7,026 nucleotides of DNA from Pseudomonadota bacterium. GTDB taxonomy: Bacteria > Desulfobacterota > Syntrophia > Syntrophales > UBA5619. Shown in pieces: positions 1 through 6,417 of this stretch. Where the stretch lies: positions 1 to 7,026 of the forward strand of contig JAHIMW010000229.1 of assembly GCA_018896355.1 (NCBI GenBank), given 5' to 3'. The position numbers and the translations under genes are program-made. Every line of letters begins with the position of its first letter. Position 1 is the stretch's first letter. The notes beneath the pieces were generated by a model, which saw nothing but the letters and a program-made list of their open reading frames with translations, made no database searches and was not told the origin of the DNA.

Positions 1-693
1 AAAGAGCTAAAGTGTTACCTTTTTTCTATTGTAATACTTGTTATCATTACGGTCATTGTTCTGTGTTTTATCCAAGATTATCCTTACTTATTTATTGGCT
101 GGTTTTGGTATCTTGGCACATTGATTCCAGTGATTGGAATTATCCAAGTCGGCGCTCAGGTTATGGCCGATCGATACACATACATACCCCTCATCGGCCT
201 TTTTATTATGGTTGCCTGGGGCATCCCTGATCTTCTTAAAGAGTGGCATTTGAAAAAAATCGTTATTATTGTGTCGGCTACGGTGACTTGTTTTGTTTTA
301 ATGAGCACATCCTGGTTACAGGTGCAAATTTGGAGAAATAGCATGACTCTTTTTCAACATGCAATTGCAGTGACTCAGCAGAATTATATAGCGCACAGTA
401 ATTTAGGACTTGAATATGCTCGACAGGGAAAAGATAAAGAAGCGTTTTTTCATTATAAAGAGGCATTGAAAATATCGCCGAATTTCTCGGATGCTCATAA
501 CAACTTAGGCGCTCTCCTGGCACAGACTGGAAATATTGGAGGTGCCATTCAAGAATTTCAATGGGCATTGAAGGCAGAGCCGGGTCACGTTCTGGCTAAA
601 AAAAATCTAAGAATAGCCTTGGAGATGCAACGGAAACGGGGAGTCGTGCCTTCCCAAACCAAAGGCAAAGACATGACTAAAACCTTCAAATGA
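1..693 (+). CDS. TPR-containing polytopic membrane protein, TMTC/GT-C-like, C-terminal part (5' end outside window)
   Basis: The reading frame is open from base 1, so only the last 230 residues are visible and the start lies to the left. TTG at 121 is in frame but internal. Visible residues about 5-24, 30-50, 60-77 and 87-106 are hydrophobic and read as the last membrane helices. The stretch MADRYTYIP at about 55-63, just before a helix, is characteristic of bacterial TMTC-like proteins, which join a GT-C-type membrane domain to C-terminal tetratricopeptide repeats. Two TPR units follow at about 129-162 and 163-196, with the expected N-L-G...Y/L-A...G...A and A-L...P spacing, then a basic tail. 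Family knowledge suggests a role in protein or glycan glycosylation at the membrane, with the TPRs binding a partner, but no catalytic residues are visible in this fragment. The gene is AT-rich compared with the genes to its right and converges on the glycosyltransferase 24 bp away. Family assignment is fairly safe; exact function is unknown. Confidence 0.82.
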   Translation, partial: KELKCYLFSIVILVIITVIVLCFIQDYPYLFIGWFWYLGTLIPVIGIIQVGAQVMADRYTYIPLIGLFIMVAWGIPDLLKEWHLKKIVIIVSATVTCFVLMSTSWLQVQIWRNSMTLFQHAIAVTQQNYIAHSNLGLEYARQGKDKEAFFHYKEALKISPNFSDAHNNLGALLAQTGNIGGAIQEFQWALKAEPGHVLAKKNLRIALEMQRKRGVVPSQTKGKDMTKTFK

Positions 694-717
694 CGGAGAA
701 TCAGGCGGATTTCGAGG
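694..717. other. Convergent 24-bp gap without a visible terminator
   Basis: The TPR protein gene and the glycosyltransferase gene end toward each other here. No hairpin or T-run is visible in either direction, so transcripts may read through into each other or terminate by Rho. The base composition changes here from AT-rich to a more balanced mix. Confidence 0.5.
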
Positions 718-2387
718 TTACATAGGCGGGATCAGCCGATAAACCGCATAGCCGTCTGCATGATAGATCATTTCCGTTTTTGTGTCCAAAAGCCGCAATA
801 ATAGATCGATCGTTTCCGGGGGATAATTATCCCGCAGAAACTTATTGAATAAATCCATGCGTATCAGCAGGTGAGTGCAGCCAAGAGAGCCAAGGTACTT
901 TCGAAAAGATCCTTCTTCGCCGGCATTTGCCGCGAGCCCACGCATAACATCCATCCCATAAGTTGCATCGTCCTCATAGATCCGATTCAGATAATAACCG
1001 CGTCTCGCCAGAAACAGCAGCCTGATTCTGGCATTGGGTGGAGTATGGCTGTTGATGTAACCGATGGCCGCATAACTTCTGATGTGGCGTTTCAGATAGG
1101 CATCTCTCGTCTCCAGGTTGAGAACATAATTCGCCGGCTGAAGACCCTGAAAATATTTATTCAGATAAATAACATTTCCGGCCCCGAGCATAAGCAGGAA
1201 CAACAGGATGATAGACACATAAACAGACCTGGACGGCCCTCTCTTTTCCGATGTCCAGGCAAAGATATTCATGATGCCCATGACGGTCAGAATGGCGAGA
1301 AAGGGGATCGCCGGCAGGATATAGCGTATGTGCAGTTGATCGAGAAAAAAGGACGCAAGAATGAAAAAAACGGAAAAGAGCACAAAAAAAAGCTTGTCGC
1401 CATGGAGAGATCTTTTCATGAATGCGAAGGGAACCAGGAGAATCAGAATCGGATTCAGGACGCCGTTGAAGTAGCGGCCTGAATAATCCTCTCCCTGGAA
1501 AAAAAAACGGACCGGGATCAGCAGCGTCTCCCAGAAGCTCTCGCCGTAGAGCATTTCCCTGAGCCTGAACATCCCCATGTAAACCGCCCCGGAAACCATG
1601 GAACGGGCGCTTCCGTCAGGGGCAACATTGTTTATTCCGGCGGTGAATAATCCCTTAAAGAGTGGATACAGAGGATTGCCGGTCAGGATCAGATTTTTTA
1701 TGAGCCAGGGAGAAAACAGGCAGAGAGAAACGAGAAAAAAGATGAGCCCGTACCGGATCGCCCGCCACTGTTCCCCCGTGTCCCTGGAATATAAGAAAAC
1801 GACGGAGAACGACAGAAAAACCCAGGCAATCAGGGCATTGTACTTGGTTCCCAAAGCCAGCCCCATGGCGATGGAAGAGATCAAAAGCCATTTGAATCCT
1901 TCATACGACCCAGTGCGCCAGTGAATAAAAGCGAGGACGCTTACCGTAGTAAAGAAGGCCAGGCCGAGATCAACGTAGGCCACGGTCGACATCCGCAAGA
2001 CGATCGGCGTGCTGACAAAGACAAGAACTCCCAGCAGCCCCGCAACTCGAGTGAAGTGACGATTGAGATAGCGGTAAATAATCCATGCCGTTCCGATCCC
2101 GAATCCCATATGGATAAAATTGGGAAGGATGTCGTTGTTGAAATAGAGGGAGATGAGGTAGAGCAGGTCGATATTCATAGGATAGTAGGAGAAATCCGCC
2201 CATTTTATTTCATAGAATCCGCCATTCACCAGCCAGAGTTTGGGAACGGCCAGATGATGGATCAGGGCATCGCGGGCGATGGGGGTGTCAGTGCGATGAC
2301 GATTACGATGAAGTACAGCAGGAGAATCGCGACGGCGAGAAGCGTTTGAATGAAAAGGTTGATTCTGTTGGACTGAAGGATTTCCAT
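718..2387 (-). CDS. GT-C membrane glycosyltransferase (family 39, ArnT/PMT-like), split by a one-base frameshift
   Basis: This encodes a polytopic inner-membrane glycosyltransferase that would transfer a sugar from a polyprenyl-phosphate donor. The main frame (stop at 720-718) has about ten hydrophobic helices, an AYVD motif and a GTKYNAL motif typical of the family. That frame has no usable start: its first candidate is GTG at 2229, which falls inside LWLVNGGFYE. Upstream, in another frame, ATG at 2387 begins MEILQSNRINLF plus one strong membrane helix, then stops at 2264-2262. Adding one C to the five-C run (G5 on the plus strand at 2281-2285) joins the two frames as LTPPIARDALIHHLAVPK, the expected first periplasmic loop, with Asp40 in the position of the family's catalytic acid. 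The repaired protein is 556 residues, a normal length. ATG 2387 has AGGAGG only 3 bases upstream; ATG 2399, overlapping the methyltransferase stop as ATGA, is the alternative (560 residues). The frameshift may be an assembly error, a real mutation or phase variation. Substrate unknown. Confidence 0.85.
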
Positions 2388-2395
2388 TCTCCTCC

Positions 2396-3013
2396 TCATC
2401 GTTTGCGCAATGTGGCCCAGTAGTACATATTCAGAGCGAACGGCAGCCATTTGACCGGCAGCGCGAACGCCTCCTCCACACTGAAGCGCCTTCCGGCCAT
2501 GCGCCGGACGCGCTGCGGAGGAATCCACGAGAGATGATCAGGGTAGCGTGGCGGCCATTTGAGCAATATGAGACGCCCCAGGCTCATCCATGCATCGTTG
2601 GGCGTCAGGATGGCGGCTTCCCCGCCAGGTTTTAGCACCCGCCACATCTCGTCCACGATCCGCTCCGGTTGGCTGACGTGCTCCAGCACGGCAATCAGCA
2701 ACACGACGTCGAAACTGGCGTCGGCAAATGGCAGATCCATCCCATCGGCGCAGATCAGCGGGTTGCCTGTAGCCTGCGCTTTGCACAGCCGGGTCATCGA
2801 GATGTCCAGTTGAACCGGCGTAAAACCTGAGTCACGCAACAGGACCCCTTCGCCGCAGCCGACTTCGAGCACGCGCGCTCCCGGATGACGGGCCAGGAAC
2901 GAGCGCGTGGCGCTAACGTAGGTACGGTAAAACCACCCCACGACCCCCCGCGTCTGGGCTTCGTGGCTCTCCTTTTGAGCCACCCGCTCGTGGAGTGTTC
3001 GCTCATGGCTCAA
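2396..3013 (-). CDS. Class I SAM-dependent methyltransferase
   Basis: A 205-residue enzyme that would transfer a methyl group from S-adenosylmethionine, in this context probably to a sugar or lipid intermediate. Motif I is VLEVGCGEG at residues 48-56, an acidic residue ends the second strand (QLD, 68-70), and AD-GMDLPFADASFD (89-102), the VLEH segment (109-112) and RVLKPGG (125-131) are hallmarks of the UbiE/Methyltransf_11 type. The C-terminus is aromatic and basic, as in other glycan-locus methyltransferases. Start choice: the frame stays open to 3211, but only inside the preceding gene. TTG at 3013 overlaps that gene's stop (TTGA) and has AAGGAG 10 bases upstream, so I chose it. A GTG at residue 11 is a shorter option. 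ATG at 3006 is in the wrong frame. The stop overlaps an ATG of the glycosyltransferase (ATGA). Fold assignment is secure; substrate is not visible. Confidence 0.86.
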   Translation of the reverse strand: MSHERTLHERVAQKESHEAQTRGVVGWFYRTYVSATRSFLARHPGARVLEVGCGEGVLLRDSGFTPVQLDISMTRLCKAQATGNPLICADGMDLPFADASFDVVLLIAVLEHVSQPERIVDEMWRVLKPGGEAAILTPNDAWMSLGRLILLKWPPRYPDHLSWIPPQRVRRMAGRRFSVEEAFALPVKWLPFALNMYYWATLRKR

Positions 3014-4440
3014 GACGCCGCCACTCCTTCCAATTGAGTCCACCGGAGCACACTTTGCCACCAAATCTCGCGCGCCTCGCGCTCCGCGATGTGCGCGGCC
3101 AGGCGCATACCCATTTCCACGTTGTCGTCCATACTGTTGTTCATAAACAGCCCGTGCCGCCCGATGGTATAAAAGTTCCGCACCTGATGCAGCTCGCTCA
3201 ACAGGGCACACAATACCCGTTCAAACCCCAACCGGTAGATCGGGTAAGCGTGCCGGATGCGCGTGACGAAGTGCTCTTCCACGTTTTCCGGTCGCAAAAT
3301 GCCCATCTGTACCAGGTCTTTGATTGCCATCCTGCCCAGATCCGCGTCTGTCGTTCGCCAGAGATTGTCTTCGTGCCGGCAACTGGCCTCGAAGCACAAC
3401 ACTGTCTTGTCCTCGGGCAGCAGTTCCGGGCTGACGTTCTTCTGCTCAGAGAAACGATTACACCTGAACTTGGGCTCGATCAGGTAACACCAGTGATAAT
3501 CGGTTACGCGGGGACGGTTGATCACCAGGTAGACCAATATCAGGCTGCAATAGTCCAATTTTTCTGCCATCTCCAGTGTCGTCGGCGAGAGCACCCGAGC
3601 AAACATCGGCGTGACCACCGACAGAGGCAACGTGGAGACCAGTCCCTGGCAGAAGATGACGCGTTCCCTGCCGGCCTGTTCGAAGGCCACCGCGCGCACC
3701 TTTTGCCCATCGGTCTCGATGCGCGTGGCCGTGGCGTTCAGGTGAACGGTTCCACCCAGCGATTGCACCTCTTGCGCCATCCGCTGGTATAGATTGCCGA
3801 TACCGCTGTGGGGGTAGAAGTATTGGATGAAGTACGTCTCCGGGTCGGCCTTGAACTTGAACATACGGAGGATGATGTTCTTCAGATTCAACTTGGCCAC
3901 GCGGTGCGCCTGGCGCGAAGAAACTTGCGACATGGAAATACCCCAAACCTTTTCGGAATAGAGTCCGAAAAAGGTATCATAAAGCGTACGCCCCAGGTTG
4001 CGCACCCCCCAGTCCTCGAACGAGTCCTCATGTTTGGCCGGGTTGAGGGCGTAGCGCAGTGCGGCATACATGTAATCCCATCCGATCCGCAGCCCTAATC
4101 CCAGGCTGACCTTGCGCACTGCCTCGGACATCTCGGGCGGGTAGACGAAGTACTTACCCTTCAGATAGAGGCGTGTGCCGCGGTCGAGCAAACGGTATTG
4201 ACCGTTGAGCAAGGACTGCACCTCGGACACGACCCGGCGGCTGGACTCCGTCTCGCGGATGTGGAACGTGTGCGGGCCGTAGTCGTAGCGCAGACCAGTG
4301 CGATGAGAGATCGTTTTCGCCAGGCCGCCGACCACGCTGTCCTGTTCAATAACCTCGACCGGGATGCCGCGTTTAGCCAGTTGCCAGGCCGCCGATATGC
4401 CGGCAGGGCCTGCTCCAATCACGACGACGGGTTCAACCAT
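3010..4440 (-). CDS. FAD-dependent oxidoreductase, UDP-galactopyranose mutase/HemY-like
   Basis: A 476-residue cytosolic flavoprotein. The N-terminal Rossmann fold carries GAGPAG at 9-14, Glu32 at the end of the second strand for the ADP-ribose, and VGGLAKT at 37-43, the usual second FAD motif. DYGPHTFH at 53-60 is typical of the branch related to UDP-galactopyranose mutase and protoporphyrinogen/amine oxidases found in polysaccharide loci. EKVWGI and the following helix belong to the substrate-binding region. The C-terminal FAD motif, GRHGLF at 427-432 followed by MDDNVEMG at 437-444, is intact. ATG at 4440 overlaps the upstream SDR by 8 bases and has AGAGGA about 8 bases before it. The stop overlaps the methyltransferase start. 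Inside this sugar cassette it probably oxidises or rearranges a sugar nucleotide or lipid-linked sugar. That is inference: I do not see enough to call it a true mutase, and a carotenoid-desaturase-like role is less likely in this context. Confidence 0.85.
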   Translation of the reverse strand: MVEPVVVIGAGPAGISAAWQLAKRGIPVEVIEQDSVVGGLAKTISHRTGLRYDYGPHTFHIRETESSRRVVSEVQSLLNGQYRLLDRGTRLYLKGKYFVYPPEMSEAVRKVSLGLGLRIGWDYMYAALRYALNPAKHEDSFEDWGVRNLGRTLYDTFFGLYSEKVWGISMSQVSSRQAHRVAKLNLKNIILRMFKFKADPETYFIQYFYPHSGIGNLYQRMAQEVQSLGGTVHLNATATRIETDGQKVRAVAFEQAGRERVIFCQGLVSTLPLSVVTPMFARVLSPTTLEMAEKLDYCSLILVYLVINRPRVTDYHWCYLIEPKFRCNRFSEQKNVSPELLPEDKTVLCFEASCRHEDNLWRTTDADLGRMAIKDLVQMGILRPENVEEHFVTRIRHAYPIYRLGFERVLCALLSELHQVRNFYTIGRHGLFMNNSMDDNVEMGMRLAAHIAEREAREIWWQSVLRWTQLEGVAAS

Positions 4441-5380
4441 GAGGGGCTTCCTCTCTGCGTCTCAAAAAGTCGGCGAACCGCTGCAGCCCTTCCTCCAGAG
4501 GTATTTGGGGACGGAAACGAAAGCATTGAGCCATCGCCTCCTTCGAAGCAGAGAAGTTGATGTATTCCGGCACCTGCCCGGTGTGTTCGATTTCGAGATC
4601 CGCCATGCCGAAGGTACGGGCGGCAACCTCCACCAGCTCGTTGATCGTCAGCGGCGCTCCGCTGCAAAAGTCTACTGTGAGGTTCCCCTGGTCGCTTTCC
4701 AGAACGGCCAGGACACCACGGATCGCATCTTCCACGTACATCGCGTCAATGTAGTTGCGTCCGTCACCCCTGACGGTGAACTGCGGCACGCGCTCGAAAG
4801 CAAAGCGACGCACCAGCCGGGTATAGAGCTTGCGCGAAGGTTCATAAGGTCCGTAAGCACCGAAGAAACGCAGATTGACGTACTGCCCAACCCGTCCCTG
4901 GTGCGTAAACGCCTGCGCGTAATGCTCGCAGGCCAGGTTGGTAATCGCATAGGGCAGTCGGGGAGAAACAGTTACAGCCGGAGAAACGGGGCCTGGCAGT
5001 CCATCGTAAACCGCCCCCGAGGAAAAGTAAATCAATCTGTCGATCTCTAAGTGGCTCAGGAAATGCAGCAGCGTAACCACGGTGGCTTGCAAGTCAAGGA
5101 AGGGGTGTTCGACGGAGTATGCCGGGTCTCCATTGGCGGCCAGGAAGACGCAGGCATCGAACCGCGTCCCCACCCGTCGCGCCAACTCACGCACCGCCGC
5201 CTCATCGGTCAAGTCACAACTGACGGCGGTTACTTGCGGCAGGTTGTTCTGTTCGACCCACGTTGGAAAATCGCGGCTGTTATGGTACACAGCGACCACT
5301 TCCCAGTCGGTCGGGGCAGCAAGGATCAGATTACGCCCGATGAAACCAGAGGCGCCGGGAACAATCAGGCGTAGCGTCAT
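4433..5380 (-). CDS. NAD-dependent epimerase/dehydratase family (extended SDR) with YxxxN instead of YxxxK
   Basis: A 315-residue extended short-chain dehydrogenase/reductase of the sugar-nucleotide type. The NAD-binding GASGFIG is at 9-15, CDLTD at 55-59 contacts the adenine side in relatives, FLAA at 79-82 follows the fourth strand, and FSSGAVY at 119-125 supplies the Ser/Thr of the triad. The RFFGAYGP segment at 171-178 and the YVEDAIRG segment at 215-222 match nucleotide-sugar binding regions of epimerases. The active-site Tyr144 is present, but the residue four further on, Lys in almost all active members, is Asn148 (PYAITNLACE). It may use an altered mechanism, have a binding role, or belong to a subfamily with this variant. 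ATG at 5380 forms an ATGA overlap with the upstream SDR stop, with GGGGAA about 8 bases before it. The end overlaps the FAD gene by 8 bases. Sugar substrate unknown. Confidence 0.86.
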   Translation of the reverse strand: MTLRLIVPGASGFIGRNLILAAPTDWEVVAVYHNSRDFPTWVEQNNLPQVTAVSCDLTDEAAVRELARRVGTRFDACVFLAANGDPAYSVEHPFLDLQATVVTLLHFLSHLEIDRLIYFSSGAVYDGLPGPVSPAVTVSPRLPYAITNLACEHYAQAFTHQGRVGQYVNLRFFGAYGPYEPSRKLYTRLVRRFAFERVPQFTVRGDGRNYIDAMYVEDAIRGVLAVLESDQGNLTVDFCSGAPLTINELVEVAARTFGMADLEIEHTGQVPEYINFSASKEAMAQCFRFRPQIPLEEGLQRFADFLRRREEAPHG

Positions 5381-6333
5381 TCTTTATGTTCCCCGTACCA
5401 GGCGATTGTCCGTGATAGCCCCTCCTCCAGGCCGACAACCGGCTCGAACCCCAGACGTTGCCTGGCCTTGTGGATCGAGGGTACGCGTACTTGCACATCG
5501 GGCATAGTCGCTTCGCCGAACTGAATTTGCGTATGATTGCCTGTCAGCCTGACGATGTGCTCCGCCAGACCCAGGATCGAGGTCGTCTGCTTGGGATCGC
5601 CGATGTTGAATACCTGACCAACCGCTTCCTCTTTTTCCAAAGTTAGGAGCACGCCATTTATAAAGTCGTCGATGTAACACCAGGCGCGGATCTGATTGCC
5701 ATCGCCGTAGACGGTCATAGGGCTCCTCTGCATGGCCGCCACGATGAAGCGGTGGATCGCTCCTTCACCCACCTGCCGGGGGCCATAGATGTTGAATGGC
5801 CGGATTGTAACCACAGGCATGCCATATTCTTCGCAATAGCAGTGCGTCAGGTGCTCAGCCGCCAGCTTGCTGACCGCGTAAGCCCAGCGCATCTCGCCGA
5901 CCGGCCCCTGGGTGGTCAGGCCATTCTCGTCGGCACGGTAGACGTAAGGCCCGTACACCTCGCTGGTTGAAAAGTCTATGAAGCGCGTCACTCCACCTAT
6001 CGCGATTGCTGCGTCCAGGACATTCTTGGTGCCCATCAAGTTGACGTTCATCGTGACGATAGGCTTTTTGATTACGGTATCAATGCCGGCAATGGCTGCC
6101 AAATGTACGACGATCTGACAGCCATCGATGGCCCGCTGCAACTCAGCCGCGTCCAGAACATCCCCTTTGACCAGAGTGACGTTAGGCATATCCAATAACC
6201 GGGTGTAGCGGATGGCATTGCGATGCCCATTGTCGTAGACTACGATCCGGTTATGCGGCGCCAATCGCTCGCACAGGTGCGATCCGATAAACCCGCCTCC
6301 TCCGGTGATCAGGATCTGTTTACCTTGAATCAA
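5377..6333 (-). CDS. NAD-dependent sugar-nucleotide epimerase/dehydratase (extended SDR)
   Basis: A 318-residue cytosolic enzyme that binds NAD and acts on a nucleotide sugar by 4-epimerisation, dehydration or decarboxylation. TGGGGFIG is at 10-17, Asp34 ends the second strand (VVYD), KGDVLD is at 56-61 and HLAA at 77-80. The catalytic set is complete: Ser/Thr in FSTSEVYG at 121-128 and Tyr152-Lys156 in AYAVSK. RPFNIYGPRQ at 178-187 and WCYIDDFING at 218-227 are the usual substrate-loop motifs. RPFNIYGPR resembles UDP-glucuronate decarboxylases and the ArnA dehydrogenase domain, but UDP-glucose or UDP-glucuronate 4-epimerases are equally possible. The start is TTG at 6333: an in-frame stop lies 18 bases upstream, no ATG or GTG precedes the Rossmann strand, and a G-rich site sits about 5 bases before. 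It is the first gene of the overlapping five-gene run and follows an 84-base spacer. Its stop overlaps the next ATG. Confidence 0.88.
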   Translation of the reverse strand: MIQGKQILITGGGGFIGSHLCERLAPHNRIVVYDNGHRNAIRYTRLLDMPNVTLVKGDVLDAAELQRAIDGCQIVVHLAAIAGIDTVIKKPIVTMNVNLMGTKNVLDAAIAIGGVTRFIDFSTSEVYGPYVYRADENGLTTQGPVGEMRWAYAVSKLAAEHLTHCYCEEYGMPVVTIRPFNIYGPRQVGEGAIHRFIVAAMQRSPMTVYGDGNQIRAWCYIDDFINGVLLTLEKEEAVGQVFNIGDPKQTTSILGLAEHIVRLTGNHTQIQFGEATMPDVQVRVPSIHKARQRLGFEPVVGLEEGLSRTIAWYGEHKE

Positions 6334-6347
6334 ATCGCACCCCCGCC

Positions 6348-6367
6348 CTCAATATTTTTTGATTGAG
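6348..6367. repeat. Short inverted repeat with AT-rich centre
   Basis: CTCAAT at 6348-6353 and ATTGAG at 6362-6367 form a six-base inverted repeat around an eight-base A/T-rich centre. It lies just upstream of the ribosome-binding region of the TTG-started SDR gene. It could be an operator or a small RNA stem, but the length is short enough for chance. Confidence 0.35.
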
Positions 6368-6380
6368 CATAGAATGAACC

Positions 6381-6402
6381 TCCCCGCCGCAAGCAGCGGG
6401 GA
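6381..6402 (-). repeat. GC-rich palindromic hairpin (REP-like or mRNA-stabilising element)
   Basis: On the minus strand CCCCGCTGC and GCGGCGGGG are separated by TT, giving a nine-pair stem with one T-G wobble, plus a flanking T-A pair. On the plus strand the wobble position becomes a C-A mismatch, so the structure favours minus-strand RNA, the direction of the flanking genes. No T-run follows, so it is not a canonical intrinsic terminator. It sits 15 bases past the acetyltransferase stop. Short palindromes of this look are often dispersed in bacterial genomes, but no second copy is seen in this window. Confidence 0.6.
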
Positions 6403-6417
6403 ATTTACCCTGAGAGA

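Larger units (their letters stand above)
6334..6417 (-). other. 84-bp intergenic spacer before the five-gene cassette
   Basis: This is the only sizeable non-coding gap on the minus strand. In transcription order it holds a GC-rich hairpin (6402-6381), then an AT-rich inverted repeat (6367-6348), then a G-rich ribosome-binding stretch (about 6345-6338) before the TTG start. No convincing promoter was found: a TTGCGG/TATGCT pair with 15-bp spacing is too weak to call. The spacer may mark the border between two transcription units or act as a processing or attenuation site within one. Confidence 0.6.

Noticed and set aside
12..230. Small plus-strand frame at the left edge
   Set aside because: It overlaps the frame-1 TMTC-like membrane region, which is open from base 1 and carries the conserved MADRYTYIP.
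871..1482. Plus-strand frame of 203 codons
   Set aside because: Opposite the glycosyltransferase; very polar, Gln/Lys/Arg-rich translation that mirrors antisense of hydrophobic helices.
3014..3211. N-terminal extension of the methyltransferase to 3211
   Set aside because: That stretch is coding for the C-terminus of the FAD enzyme in another frame, and its translation is Arg/Gly/Ala-rich without fold signals.
2995..3792. Long plus-strand frame of 265 codons
   Set aside because: It lies wholly opposite the FAD oxidoreductase, has no recognisable motif and a composition typical of the antisense of a GC-rich gene.
4364..5050. Plus-strand frame of 228 codons
   Set aside because: Antisense shadow of the YxxxN SDR and the FAD gene start; low-complexity Arg/Ser/Gln-rich translation with no domain.
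6363..6395. Possible promoter (TTGCGG, 15 bp, TATGCT on the minus strand)
   Set aside because: Poor -35 match, short spacing, and it overlaps the hairpin; not supportable as a promoter.
6381..6402. Intrinsic terminator after the acetyltransferase
   Set aside because: The stem is strong but no T-run follows on either strand.
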